Below are positions 50,720-59,819 of a stretch of DNA of 64,000 nucleotides, in pieces. Location: assembly GCF_900113685.1 (NCBI RefSeq), contig NZ_FOQG01000009.1, forward strand, positions 107,468 to 171,467. Reading direction: 5' to 3'. Position numbers and translations under genes: made by a program. Each line of letters opens with the position of its first letter. Position 1 is the stretch's first letter. This stretch comes from Nocardioides psychrotolerans (lineage in GTDB: Bacteria; Actinomycetota; Actinomycetes; Propionibacteriales; Nocardioidaceae). The notes below the pieces were generated by a model that saw only the letters and a list, made by a program, of their open reading frames with translations, was not told where the DNA came from and did no database searches.

Positions 50720-50802
50720 GGCGGGCGAGTCTGTCACTTGAGGGGTGTTGCAACGCCCCTCAAGTGACAGAGTCCCCGGACATCCGGGTACTCATGCAGC
50801 CC
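50720..50802 (-). repeat. Right 83-bp inverted repeat
   Basis: Reverse complement of the left repeat at 77 of 83 positions. Its inner palindrome (50731-50770, arms CTGTCACTTGAGGGG) is longer than the left one, with a single T/G mismatch near the centre. Confidence 0.85.
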
Positions 50803-50945
50803 GCCGCCCTACCTCCCGCCCCACTCGCTCGCGCAGCTCGGCGCCGACGTCGCAGGCATGATCGTCGCGGGAAGCCTGCTCCTGCTGATGGTCCGCACCA
50901 ACCGGGCCGTGGCTGGTCGCGCACTCGGAGAAGATCCGGCAGCGG

Positions 50946-51917
50946 TCAGGGACGCGTGAGGTAGCGGTAGCGGTGGTGCTCGCGGAAGCCCAGTTGCGCG
51001 TAGAGCGCGAGGGCGGGGTCGTTGTCGCCGAGGACCTGGAGGTACGCCGTCGTGGCCCCACGCTCGGCGCCCCAGTCGAGGAGGGCGCCCATCACCGCGA
51101 GCCCGAGGCCGCGGCGGCGGTGCTCGGGGGAGACCTCGATGCTCCGGAAGCCGACCCAGTCGCGGTCGAAGGCCGCGACGCCGGCTGCGACCTGCGTGCC
51201 GTCGACGAGGACGCTGGCCACGGCCTGCGGGTCGAGGTCGTCGAGGAGCACGTCGACGTCGGGAGGGGCGGCCGCGCGCAGCGCGCGGGCCACCGTCGCC
51301 ACCGCGCTGACCTGGAAGACGGTGTCGGCGTCGTCGCTCTCGGGCACCCAGCCGCGCTGCTCGAAGAGCGACGACTCGGCCGAGTCGGGAAGGACAGCCG
51401 CGATCGGACGCTGACCGGCGTTGTCGTAGAACGCCACGACCTGCTCGTGGGCGACGTCGTCGGACTCCTGGTCGGCCAGCCCTGTGGGGCCGAACGCCAG
51501 CACCGAGTTGGCCCGCCGCGCGGTGGCGGTGGGGGAGCGACGCAGCACCCAGTCACCGAGCGGCTCGGTCTCGAGGTCCGCGAACAGCGCGCAGCCGAGC
51601 ACCTGGGCGTCGCGCGCCGGCACGCGGTCGCGCACGGACGGCCGCGGCGGCACCGGCTTGCCCGACACGATGTCGCCGAGCGGGATCGTCACCGGGGCGC
51701 CGGCTGCGGGTTGGACGACGCAGACGCCGTCACCCCACGCGACGCACGTGCCGAGCAGGTCGGTCAGCGCCGGACCGCCCGAGGGACCCGTCTCGCCGCG
51801 GACGACTCGTCGCACGACGACGCGCTGGCCGATGACGTGTGGCCCCAGCCCGTGCTGGCCGACACCCTGGCCGACACCTCCGGCGACCACATGGTGGGGT
51901 TCCTGCGCTCCGGACAC
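50946..51917 (-). CDS. GNAT-family N-acetyltransferase with N-terminal beta domain
   Basis: This protein of about 323 residues has an N-terminal region [60 protein letters not shown] (a conserved Tudor-like beta barrel). The C-terminal GNAT domain is [20 protein letters not shown] with the acetyl-CoA loop [20 protein letters not shown] and [19 protein letters not shown]. This two-part arrangement is common in actinobacteria beside fdxA and dapC. GTG 51890 is an alternative start. It ends overlapping the split membrane-protein gene. Substrate unknown. Confidence 0.87.
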   Translation of the reverse strand: MSGAQEPHHVVAGGVGQGVGQHGLGPHVIGQRVVVRRVVRGETGPSGGPALTDLLGTCVAWGDGVCVVQPAAGAPVTIPLGDIVSGKPVPPRPSVRDRVPARDAQVLGCALFADLETEPLGDWVLRRSPTATARRANSVLAFGPTGLADQESDDVAHEQVVAFYDNAGQRPIAAVLPDSAESSLFEQRGWVPESDDADTVFQVSAVATVARALRAAAPPDVDVLLDDLDPQAVASVLVDGTQVAAGVAAFDRDWVGFRSIEVSPEHRRRGLGLAVMGALLDWGAERGATTAYLQVLGDNDPALALYAQLGFREHHRYRYLTRP

Positions 51918-51982
51918 GTGGTGATACTAGGCTGAGGCTGCTCTCAGGGATTGCCCCGATCCAACGTCCTCAGGAGGACCCG

Positions 51983-52309
51983 GTGACCTACGTCATCTCC
52001 CAGCCGTGCGTCGACCTCAAGGACCGCGCGTGCGTCGACGAGTGTCCTGTCGACTGCATCTACGAGGGCAAGCGGATGCTCTACATCCACCCCGACGAGT
52101 GCGTCGACTGCGGTGCCTGCGAGCCGGTCTGCCCGGTCGAGGCGATCTTCTACGAGGACGACGTGCCGGAGCAGTGGAAGGACTACTACACCGCCAACGT
52201 TGGGTTCTTCGACGACCTCGGCTCGCCCGGTGGCGCGGCGAAGATGGGTGAGATCGACAAGGACCACCCGATCGTTGCCGCGCTCGACCCGCAAGAGCAC
52301 GACGAGTGA
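51983..52309 (+). CDS. fdxA: Seven-iron ferredoxin (FdxA/FdxC type)
   Basis: This 108-residue ferredoxin binds a 3Fe-4S and a 4Fe-4S cluster: [20 protein letters not shown] and [20 protein letters not shown]. The C-terminal extension [20 protein letters not shown] is typical of the mycobacterial type. The GTG start has AGGAGG 5 nt upstream. It is translationally coupled (GTGA) to dapC, the standard actinobacterial arrangement. It carries electrons for cytoplasmic oxidoreductases, for example P450s. Confidence 0.95.
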   Translation: MTYVISQPCVDLKDRACVDECPVDCIYEGKRMLYIHPDECVDCGACEPVCPVEAIFYEDDVPEQWKDYYTANVGFFDDLGSPGGAAKMGEIDKDHPIVAALDPQEHDE

Positions 52310-53415
52310 GGCGGGGAGTCCGGACGACGGTCTCCTCGAGGCTCCCGGACTTCCCCTGGGACCACCTCCAGTCCGCCGGCGCGCAGGCGCGCAGGCACGC
52401 TGACGGCATCGTCGACCTCTCGGTCGGCACCCCTGTCGACCCCACCCCTGCCGTCGTGCAGGAGGCGCTGCGAGCGGCCGCGGACTCGCCGGGCTACCCG
52501 CTCACCATCGGCCTGCCCGAGACCCGTCAGGCCTGCATCGACTGGCTCGTCCGCCGCCACGGCGTCACCGGCCTCGGGCTCGACGGCGTCCTTCCGGTCA
52601 TCGGCTCCAAGGAGCTGATCGCCTCGATGCCGGGCCACCTCGGCATCGGCGCCGGCGACCTGATCGCCTACCCCGCGCTGGCCTACCCGACCTACGAGGT
52701 CGGTGCTGTGCTGGCCGGTGCCCGCGCGGTTGCCACCGACTCGCTGACCTCGCTCGGCCCCGAGACGCCCGCCCTGCTGTGGCTCAACTCGCCGTCCAAC
52801 CCCACGGGTCGTGTGCTGCCGCCCGAGCACCTCAAGAAGGTCGTCGACTGGTGCCGTGAGCGCGGCACGATCCTGGTCTCCGACGAGTGCTACCTCGAGT
52901 GTGCGTGGGAGGCCACGCCGCTCTCCGTGCTGCACCCGTCCGTCTCGGGCGGGTCGCACGAGGGCATCCTCTCGGTCCACTCGCTCTCCAAGCGCTCCAA
53001 CCTCGCCGGTTACCGCTGCGCCTTCGTCGCCGGTGACACCGCGCTCGTCGGCGAGCTGCTCGCCGTGCGCAAGAACCTCGGCCTGCAGATGCCCGGCCCC
53101 CAGCAGCGCGCGATGATCGCCGCCCTCGACGACGACGAGCACGTCGCCGTCCAGCACGCGACGTACGCCGCTCGCCGGGCCTCGCTGCGCACCGCCCTGG
53201 AGGGCGCGGGGTTCCGCATCGAGCACTCGGAGGCCTCGCTCTACCTCTGGGCCACCCGCGAGGAGGACTGCTGGTCGACCGTCTCGTGGCTCGCGGAGCG
53301 GGGGATCCTGGTCGCCCCGGGGTCGTTCTACGGCGCTGCCGGCTCGCAGCACGTGCGGGTGGCGTTCACCGCCACCGACGAGCGGGTCGCGGCCGCGGTC
53401 GCGCGCCTTGCCTGA
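52306..53415 (+). CDS. dapC: Succinyldiaminopimelate transaminase DapC
   Basis: This 369-residue class I/II PLP aminotransferase begins [20 protein letters not shown], then [26 protein letters not shown] and SDECYLE. The PLP Lys is in [15 protein letters not shown], and [10 protein letters not shown] lies near the end. The N-terminus and context (after fdxA) match DapC, which makes N-succinyl-LL-2,6-diaminopimelate-related intermediates for lysine and peptidoglycan. GTG overlaps the ferredoxin stop. Assignment relies on family features and neighbourhood. Confidence 0.93.
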   Translation: MRRGVRTTVSSRLPDFPWDHLQSAGAQARRHADGIVDLSVGTPVDPTPAVVQEALRAAADSPGYPLTIGLPETRQACIDWLVRRHGVTGLGLDGVLPVIGSKELIASMPGHLGIGAGDLIAYPALAYPTYEVGAVLAGARAVATDSLTSLGPETPALLWLNSPSNPTGRVLPPEHLKKVVDWCRERGTILVSDECYLECAWEATPLSVLHPSVSGGSHEGILSVHSLSKRSNLAGYRCAFVAGDTALVGELLAVRKNLGLQMPGPQQRAMIAALDDDEHVAVQHATYAARRASLRTALEGAGFRIEHSEASLYLWATREEDCWSTVSWLAERGILVAPGSFYGAAGSQHVRVAFTATDERVAAAVARLA

Positions 53416-53867
53416 CGTCTCCAGGAATGACAGCTGCGCGATGTCAAACTGATGGAACGTCATGGTGGCCAAGGTGGGTGCGGGCGCCGCGACTTGTCTG
53501 TTCGGGCTTTGTCCGAGATGCGCGTCTCGACGCCGGATCGTCCCGTTCGGGCAGTCCGGCGCGGGTAGGAACGCCATTTCGGATAGCCCACATGGGGCGT
53601 CGTCCCGCGCAGCCCCCACGGTGCGCGCTGTCAAGCGAATGCGCAGGTCAGCGACGTGCGCTGGGCTTCTCGCCGGGTCTGAGGGGGGCGGTCTCAGTGC
53701 TCCCACAGCTCCTGAGCGACCGCGACGGGAAGCCTCGTTTAGTCATATCTGACTAGGCCGCTGATCACTTCGGGCCAGATCGCCATCTGGGGGCTGTGCT
53801 GGGCGAAGAGACTCGCTACGTTGCGCCGTACTGTCTCGCTGTAACGAATGTCATGGGGGAACTCCAT
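53416..53867. other. Intergenic region upstream of the giant surface-protein gene
   Basis: No convincing gene is seen in 452 bp. It is of ordinary composition until about 53738, where TTTAGTCATATCTGACTAGG (53738-53757) gives an AT-richer patch with a GTCATATCTGAC near-palindrome. This probably holds the promoter of the surface-protein gene, leaving a leader of roughly 100 nt. Confidence 0.4.
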
Positions 53868-56800
53868 ATGTCTCGACGCCGGTTGGCCGTCCGCTCTGCT
53901 CTTCTCTCCGCCTTGGCCCTCGGGCTGACCCTCGGTGGCACCAGCTCGGTGCTCGCCGCTGAGGCGCCAGCCGCGTCGAAGGCAGGTGCGATCGCTGCAG
54001 CCGAGGCGCCGCCGACACTTGGCACGGTCGACGGCAAACTCGTCGACGAAGCGGGCAACCCAGTCGGCGGCATCCGCGCGGAGCTGTTCCTCCCCGAGGC
54101 CTCCGGCCCCATGGACTTCCCGGTCGCTACGGCCTACTCGTCCTACGACGCTCAGTACGGCGAGCACCTCGACGCCGGCTTCTACCGGTTCACGGGCGTC
54201 GATGCGGGCGACTACGTGCTCCGTTTCAGCGATGACGTCGCCTACTGGGCCTCGACCGACTACGACGGCGTGGTCACGGTGGTGGCGGGATCGCAAGATC
54301 TGCAGGACACCACCCTGGCGGTAGCACCCGAGAGCCCCCAAGCGAGCCTGACCGGTCTGGTGCTGAACGTCGACGGCGATCCACTCGTCGGGGCCTACAT
54401 CGAGCTTTACAGCGTGAACCCAGGACGCAGTGCTCGTAGCTTGGGTGGTGAGTACTCCGATGCGGGCGGCAACGTGGCCTTCGCCAGTGTCCCGACCGGA
54501 GTGAAGCTCGCCGTCTGCACCTACGACAACAGCGGCAACGGGAGCTACTTCTGCCAGGGCGGGGCCAACGGACCTGTCGGAGCCAGCACCTTTACGATCG
54601 ATCCCACGGCCACCGAGTTCGACTTCGGGACCCTGCAGAACGATCCGCTGCTGGTGACGGGTTTTGCCAAGGATCGAGCGGGCGCGCCGGTAGCAAGCGG
54701 CTACGCGAGCCTCTACGGTCTCCGGGACGATGGATCGACCATCTACGCGGGCTACTCAGGTCTCGCTGAGGATGGATCCTTCTCGCTGACCGGTGCGGTC
54801 CCAGGGGGCCGCTACGTGGTGTGTGTAGCGCGTGCTGACGTCATAGTCGATTCTGAGGATTCGACCAACGATAACTACTACTACCTGGGTGAGTTCTGCC
54901 AGGGGGCGAGCAGCCCCTTCGAGCCCGAGGTCGACGACTTTGTGTTCCCTGAGGAGGGCGACGCGGCGATCGGCGAGGTCGTAGACCCACTTGTGGTGCT
55001 GCGTGGCCGGCTCGTGGACTCTGCAGGAGCCATCGTCACGGACGCCGGCATGAACGTGTTCGAGGTCTCCCCTGCCGGTGGAGGCGCCGACTACTACGGC
55101 TCCGCCTTCGCCCGGGTGGACGGTTCATTCGCGACCCGGTTGGCGCCCACTGACAGCGACCTGACGCTTTGCTCCTACGTGGGTGTCCAGGAGTGCCTCG
55201 GAGGTGCACCCGACCCGGAGTCGGCTGAGACCTTCCAGATCCCGGTGGGTTCGACCATGGGGACGAAGGACATCGGGGACTTCGAGATCGCCCGCAGGGT
55301 CCACATCCGGGGTGTTCTCACCCGCCCTGAAGGACTCGAGGGTCGGCGGTACTACCCCGTTCATGCGGTCGTGGAACGGCCTGACGGCGGATTCGAGACC
55401 CGAGGTTTCGTGCAGCGTTTCGCAGAGGACGGGGAATTCGACGTCATCATGCCGTTCACCGAGGAGCCCGTCGCCGTCTGCGTATTCCTTCTATCCTCCC
55501 AGCCGTGCTTCGGCGGTGCGACCCCTGCGGACGCGACGTACTTCACGCTTCCGGACGACGGTTCGGACCTCGTGCTCCCCGGCCCGCTGGAGCTGCCGGC
55601 CGGCAGCACGGTTAATGGACGGGTCCTAACGCGCGGAGGGGTGCCGCAGCGGGACACCCAGGTGTCGCTCTACGAGCTGATCGACGACAACAACGACGGT
55701 CAGCCGGAGTACGCCTACCAGAGCGACGAGTCCGACGTGTCCGACGCCGACGGCCGAGTGCGCATCATCAGTGACATGCCGGGGCGCAGCGTCACCGCCT
55801 GCGCGCAGACATACACCAACGTCTACCAGCTCGTCTGCCTCGGTGGCGCCCAGGACCCGCTGCTCGCCGACACCGTGATCGTGCCGGCTGTTGGTGAGAC
55901 TCTCACCCTGCCGAACCTCGTGCTGCGCTACTCAGGCGATTACTGCGACGGTGCCGAGATCGGCAACGGCACGATCCGGCTCGGCGTCAACTGCGAGGGT
56001 GAACTCAACCGCTATAGCACCGGCCTCGAGCTTGTCGATGCCGCTGACGAGTACTACGACACCGTGCAGGACGGCCTCGTCCACGGTTGTCAGTGCGAGG
56101 GTTGGGGAGTGGCTGACCGCGCCTCCGGCACCAGCGGTCACGCGAACCGCAACGACGGTCTCAGCTCCGGCTTGCGGCGCGTGGGCTTCTCTTCAGACGG
56201 CACCGGTGCCACCGCCGTCGTCGAGATCGACGAGAAGATCCTCGTCACCCACGACTACCAGCCCTCGGAGCAGTCCGACTTTGCTTACGACGTCAACGTA
56301 GCCGTCGAGAACCTGACCGCCGACCCGATGGACCTGGCCTACCGCCGCGTCATGGACTGGGACGTCTTCCCGACCGTGTTCAACGAGCTGGTCTCGATGC
56401 ACACCGGCGACGTCCCGGAGCTGACCTTCGCCTCCAACGACGGCTTCGCCTCAGCCGACCCGCTGGCCGGGCCGACCGACCGTGGCGCCACGGGTGACTT
56501 CGACAAGTTCGGCCCTCGGGACCAGGGCTCGCTGCTGGACTTCGACTTCGGCGCGCTCGCCGGGGAGTCGATGCGAGAGCTGCACTTCGTCTACGGCGTT
56601 GCTCCCAGCAGGGCCGAGGCGCTCACGGCTCTGCAGGACGAGGGCGCTGAGGCATGGACGCTCGCGGAGCCAAGCTTCACCGAGGACGGTGCGGAGGAGG
56701 GTTCGCCCAACACATTCTTCTTCGGCTATATCGCCTCTGACGCACCGAGCAGTGGGGCGGCCGGCACCAACACCGCGCCCCCGACCATCTCCGGCACCCC

Positions 56801-59750
56801 GCAGGTGGGCCAGACCCTCACAGCCACGTCGGGCACCTGGGAGCCGAATGCTGGACTTGACTTCAGCTATCGCTGGCTCCGTGACGGCGTTGCCATCACC
56901 GGCGCGACCGGCTCGACGTACGTGCTGAAGCAGGCCGATGTCGACACCGACATCAGCGTGCAGGTCACGGCTCGACGATCCGGGTTCAGCCCGGCGCGTG
57001 CGACGTCCGCCCCGGTCGACGTCCGAGCGCTCCCGTCGCTCGAGGTCGTGACCGGACCCTTCATCGCGGTGCGAGGTGGCGGTGCGCCAGATGCAGGGAA
57101 GACCCTCGAGGTCACGCCGGGTGAGTGGACCGGTGCTGACGAGCTGAGCTACTCCTACGAGTGGCGCGCGAGCTACGACGACACTGGCTACTCCTTCCTG
57201 GTCCAGAACGGCGGCACGGACTTCGTCGTGCCGGCTTCCCTGGGTGGCTACTCGGTCTTCGCAGAGGAGACCGTCGCAGCACCAGGCGCTTCGGCAGGCA
57301 CGGCAACGAGCAACGAGCTGACTATCGTTCAGGCGCCACAGCTGTACCGCACGGAGCGTCTGGACATCGGCGTCCCGACCGTCGGTCAGGAGCTGGCGCC
57401 GGGTCAGGGAGTCTGGGCCGCCGTTGACGATGAGAATGCGACCGAGGTCGACGTCGACGTGACCTACACCTGGTACGTCGGCAACCGCCAGGTGACCGCT
57501 CCGACGTTTACTCCGGAGGACGGGGACGTAGGGCGTTACCTGTATGTCGAGGTGCGAGCCGTGGCGGACGGCTTCCAGGACGGCTACACCTACACCGACG
57601 GGCTGGTGCTGGGCCCTGACGCCGTCGTGGAAGACGTCACCGTCACCGTCGTCCGCGATAACGACGGGGCGACTCCGGTCGCGAACTCGTACGTCTACGC
57701 GTGCACGGTGGACGCCTGCTCGAACGGCGGAGTGACCGACACCGACGGTGAGGCGGTGCTGTCGCTTCAGGTCGTCGAGCAGGAGTACAGGATCACGGCG
57801 TTCCCCAGCAACAGCGGCCCTGTCAGCGCATCGTTGCTCGTGGTTGAAGGAGCCGTCAACGAGCTGACGCTCGTCGTGAAGTCTCCCACCCCGCCGCCCG
57901 ACAACGTGATGACCGGGAGTGGCTTCACCACCAAGTCGGTCGACACCGACGGTGACGGCACCTCGGATGACACCATCCCCTCTGGTGTCATCGGCTCCCC
58001 TGCCACCCTCGTGATCGAGGGCTGCTCGACCGTGGCCGACCCGGAGTGGACCGTCACGTTCGCCAATGGGGCCGCGCCGATGACTGGCGCCCTGGTGGAG
58101 GACCCGCCTGGCACCTACACGGCCAACATCCCGCGGTTCACCAGCGCGGGGGACGCCACGTTCTCCACCAACCTGCCTGCGGAGTGCGGGGGAGAGTTCT
58201 CGATCTACATCGACCCGGCGGGAGTGGTGACCGACCAGTTCGGACGTCCCATCGCTGGGGCGACGGTCACGTTGCTGAAGCAGATCGGTGGCGTCTACAC
58301 CGCAGTGGCCAATGAGGACACCTCGGTGATGGACCCCAGCGTCAACACCGCCAACCCGTCCACGACGCTCGCCGACGGGGTATTCCGTTGGGACGTCACG
58401 GCTGGCTTCTACAAGGTGAAGCTGACCTCGGGCGTCAGCGGTGGTGGGGCCTGCGCGACCACGACCACCAGCCCGCTCGAGGTGCCGCCGCCGAGACTCG
58501 ACCTGCTGCTCAAGGTGACGTGTGGTCCATTGGCGCCCACGCCGACCGCGGCTCCGGGAGTGACGGGCACCCGTCAGGTCGGGCAGACGCTGAGCGTCTC
58601 CACCGGGACGTGGGCCGACGGGATCGTGCAGACCGGGGTGCAGTGGCTCCGTGACGGCGCGCCGATCGTCGGCGCGACTGGTGCGACGTACGCGCAGGAG
58701 GCGGACGACGCCGGCAAGGTCATCACTGCCCGAGTCGCGGCGCAGCGGCCGGACTACGTGCAGGAGAACGGCACCGGCGAGATCGTGGCGTTCGTGCCGT
58801 TCGACGTCACGACCGCGGTCGGACCGGCGACGACTGTCCCCGGTGGCGGCGGCGGTGGCGGTGGCGCAGGGGTCGCACCGACGGCGACGACGGCACCGAG
58901 CGTCTCGGGCGCAGCGAAGGTCGGCAGCACGCTGACGGCCAACCCGGGCACGTGGGACACCACGGGTCTGACGTTCGGCTACCAGTGGCTGCGCGGGGCG
59001 ACGGCCATCGCCGGTGCGACGGGCACCACCTACGTGGCGTCGGTCGACGACCTGGACCAGCCGGTCTCGGTCCGGGTCAGCGCGACCAAGACCGGGATCC
59101 CTGACGGCGCGGGCACCTCCTCGGCGGTCACCATCGCCAAGGGTGCCGCTCCGGCTCCGCTGTCGCCGCCGCTCGTCACGGGTGTGGCAGCCGTCGGAGA
59201 GACACTCACCGTCACGAACGGGAGCTGGGACACCGAGGGCCTGTCCTTCGCCCGCCAGTGGCGGCGCGACGGTGAGGCCATCGCCGGCGCGACCGGAGCG
59301 ACGTACGTCGTGACGGCAGCCGACCGGGGCTCGGCTCTGACCGTCCTGGTCACGGCGAGCAAGACGGGCTATGACTCCGCTGAGGTCGTGACCGGTGCTG
59401 TGACCGTGCCTGTGGCTCCCGAGCCGGAGGAGGCGAGCGACACGCGGACGAAGGCCTCGTTCGCCGACAGCACGCTGAAGCAGCGGCAGCGAGCCCTGCT
59501 CCGGGTGACGGTCAAGGCGCTGCCGTCCGGTCGCGCCGCAGGGCGCCTGGAGATCAAGGTCGACGGCGTCGTGGTCAAGCGGGTGAGGCTCGACGGAACG
59601 GCGGCTCAGGTCGCGGTGCGGCTCGGACGCCTCTCCGTGGGCAAGCACCGGGTGCAGGCGGTGTTCGTCGGCAACGACGACTTCGTGGGCTCCCGCTCGG
59701 AGGTGCTGACGCTCAAGGTGAGCAAGAACAGGAAGCAGGGCGGCAGCTAG
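53868..59750 (+). CDS. Giant secreted multidomain surface protein
   Basis: This 1960-residue protein has a signal peptide starting MSRRRLAVRSALLSALALGL and ending around VLAAEA. Residues ~45-680 hold about six transthyretin/carboxypeptidase-regulatory-like repeats (GTVDGKLVDEAGNPVGGIRA, LTGLVLNVDGDPLVGAYIEL, VTGFAKDRAGAPVASGYASL, VNGRVLTRGGVPQRDTQVSL). A Cys-containing module follows (HGCQCEGWGVADRASG). Then come Ig-like repeats with W(L/R)RDG..I.GATG..Y (WLRDGVAITGATGSTYVLKQ, WLRDGAPIVGATGATY, WRRDGEAIAGATGATYVVTA). The end is a beta domain and a basic tail (KNRKQGGS). No LPxTG. GGGGGA 8 nt before ATG 53868 supports the start. Probably an adhesin or exopolymer-associated protein. Confidence 0.87.
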   Translation: MSRRRLAVRSALLSALALGLTLGGTSSVLAAEAPAASKAGAIAAAEAPPTLGTVDGKLVDEAGNPVGGIRAELFLPEASGPMDFPVATAYSSYDAQYGEHLDAGFYRFTGVDAGDYVLRFSDDVAYWASTDYDGVVTVVAGSQDLQDTTLAVAPESPQASLTGLVLNVDGDPLVGAYIELYSVNPGRSARSLGGEYSDAGGNVAFASVPTGVKLAVCTYDNSGNGSYFCQGGANGPVGASTFTIDPTATEFDFGTLQNDPLLVTGFAKDRAGAPVASGYASLYGLRDDGSTIYAGYSGLAEDGSFSLTGAVPGGRYVVCVARADVIVDSEDSTNDNYYYLGEFCQGASSPFEPEVDDFVFPEEGDAAIGEVVDPLVVLRGRLVDSAGAIVTDAGMNVFEVSPAGGGADYYGSAFARVDGSFATRLAPTDSDLTLCSYVGVQECLGGAPDPESAETFQIPVGSTMGTKDIGDFEIARRVHIRGVLTRPEGLEGRRYYPVHAVVERPDGGFETRGFVQRFAEDGEFDVIMPFTEEPVAVCVFLLSSQPCFGGATPADATYFTLPDDGSDLVLPGPLELPAGSTVNGRVLTRGGVPQRDTQVSLYELIDDNNDGQPEYAYQSDESDVSDADGRVRIISDMPGRSVTACAQTYTNVYQLVCLGGAQDPLLADTVIVPAVGETLTLPNLVLRYSGDYCDGAEIGNGTIRLGVNCEGELNRYSTGLELVDAADEYYDTVQDGLVHGCQCEGWGVADRASGTSGHANRNDGLSSGLRRVGFSSDGTGATAVVEIDEKILVTHDYQPSEQSDFAYDVNVAVENLTADPMDLAYRRVMDWDVFPTVFNELVSMHTGDVPELTFASNDGFASADPLAGPTDRGATGDFDKFGPRDQGSLLDFDFGALAGESMRELHFVYGVAPSRAEALTALQDEGAEAWTLAEPSFTEDGAEEGSPNTFFFGYIASDAPSSGAAGTNTAPPTISGTPQVGQTLTATSGTWEPNAGLDFSYRWLRDGVAITGATGSTYVLKQADVDTDISVQVTARRSGFSPARATSAPVDVRALPSLEVVTGPFIAVRGGGAPDAGKTLEVTPGEWTGADELSYSYEWRASYDDTGYSFLVQNGGTDFVVPASLGGYSVFAEETVAAPGASAGTATSNELTIVQAPQLYRTERLDIGVPTVGQELAPGQGVWAAVDDENATEVDVDVTYTWYVGNRQVTAPTFTPEDGDVGRYLYVEVRAVADGFQDGYTYTDGLVLGPDAVVEDVTVTVVRDNDGATPVANSYVYACTVDACSNGGVTDTDGEAVLSLQVVEQEYRITAFPSNSGPVSASLLVVEGAVNELTLVVKSPTPPPDNVMTGSGFTTKSVDTDGDGTSDDTIPSGVIGSPATLVIEGCSTVADPEWTVTFANGAAPMTGALVEDPPGTYTANIPRFTSAGDATFSTNLPAECGGEFSIYIDPAGVVTDQFGRPIAGATVTLLKQIGGVYTAVANEDTSVMDPSVNTANPSTTLADGVFRWDVTAGFYKVKLTSGVSGGGACATTTTSPLEVPPPRLDLLLKVTCGPLAPTPTAAPGVTGTRQVGQTLSVSTGTWADGIVQTGVQWLRDGAPIVGATGATYAQEADDAGKVITARVAAQRPDYVQENGTGEIVAFVPFDVTTAVGPATTVPGGGGGGGGAGVAPTATTAPSVSGAAKVGSTLTANPGTWDTTGLTFGYQWLRGATAIAGATGTTYVASVDDLDQPVSVRVSATKTGIPDGAGTSSAVTIAKGAAPAPLSPPLVTGVAAVGETLTVTNGSWDTEGLSFARQWRRDGEAIAGATGATYVVTAADRGSALTVLVTASKTGYDSAEVVTGAVTVPVAPEPEEASDTRTKASFADSTLKQRQRALLRVTVKALPSGRAAGRLEIKVDGVVVKRVRLDGTAAQVAVRLGRLSVGKHRVQAVFVGNDDFVGSRSEVLTLKVSKNRKQGGS

Positions 59751-59770
59751 AGGCTGCGACTCGGCTCGTC

Positions 59771-59811
59771 GGTGCCGTGCACTCCGGGAAGCACCCGGGG
59801 TGCATGGCACC
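59771..59811. terminator. Bidirectional stem-loop between convergent genes
   Basis: GGTGCCGTGCACTCCGGG (59771-59788) pairs with CCCGGGGTGCATGGCACC (59794-59811) around AAGCA, with two mismatches. It is placed 21 bp after the surface-protein stop and 9 bp before the convergent gene's stop. Confidence 0.8.
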
Positions 59812-59819
59812 GTGCTGTC

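Larger units (their letters stand above)
49519..50802. mobile_element. Transposase-less element bounded by 83-bp inverted repeats, cargo AbiEi-DUF559 nuclease
   Basis: The left end 49519-49601 and the reverse complement of 50720-50802 align over 83 bp without gaps, with 77 identities. Each repeat holds a strong inner palindrome: 28 bp perfect at 49557-49584, and 40 bp with one mismatched pair at 50731-50770, both centred on GTTGCAAC. Only one gene lies inside. Precise removal restores the interrupted reading frame. No target duplication is obvious. No known IS family fits; the enclosed nuclease may drive its own spread, or a transposase may act in trans. Confidence 0.75.
49463..50959 (+). pseudogene. 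Small two-helix membrane protein gene split by the 49519-50802 element
   Basis: The 5' part (49463-49518) encodes MRRSLGALVGLGLLLGAEG. The 3' part (50803-50959) encodes [51 protein letters not shown] and a stop. Joining 49518 to 50803 gives one 213-bp frame of 70 residues with two hydrophobic helices. Neither half makes sense alone, so this is good evidence that the intervening segment is an insertion. The gene follows VanW by 14 nt. Function unknown. Confidence 0.7.

Noticed and set aside
50731..50770. Simple terminator interpretation of the GTTGCAAC palindromes
   Set aside because: Possible as a secondary role, but the same palindrome lies within both 83-bp inverted repeats whose removal restores a gene, so they are treated as element ends.
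56451..59810. 1119-codon open frame on the minus strand
   Set aside because: Antisense to the giant surface-protein gene; low-complexity Arg/Gly/His-rich translation and no start signals.
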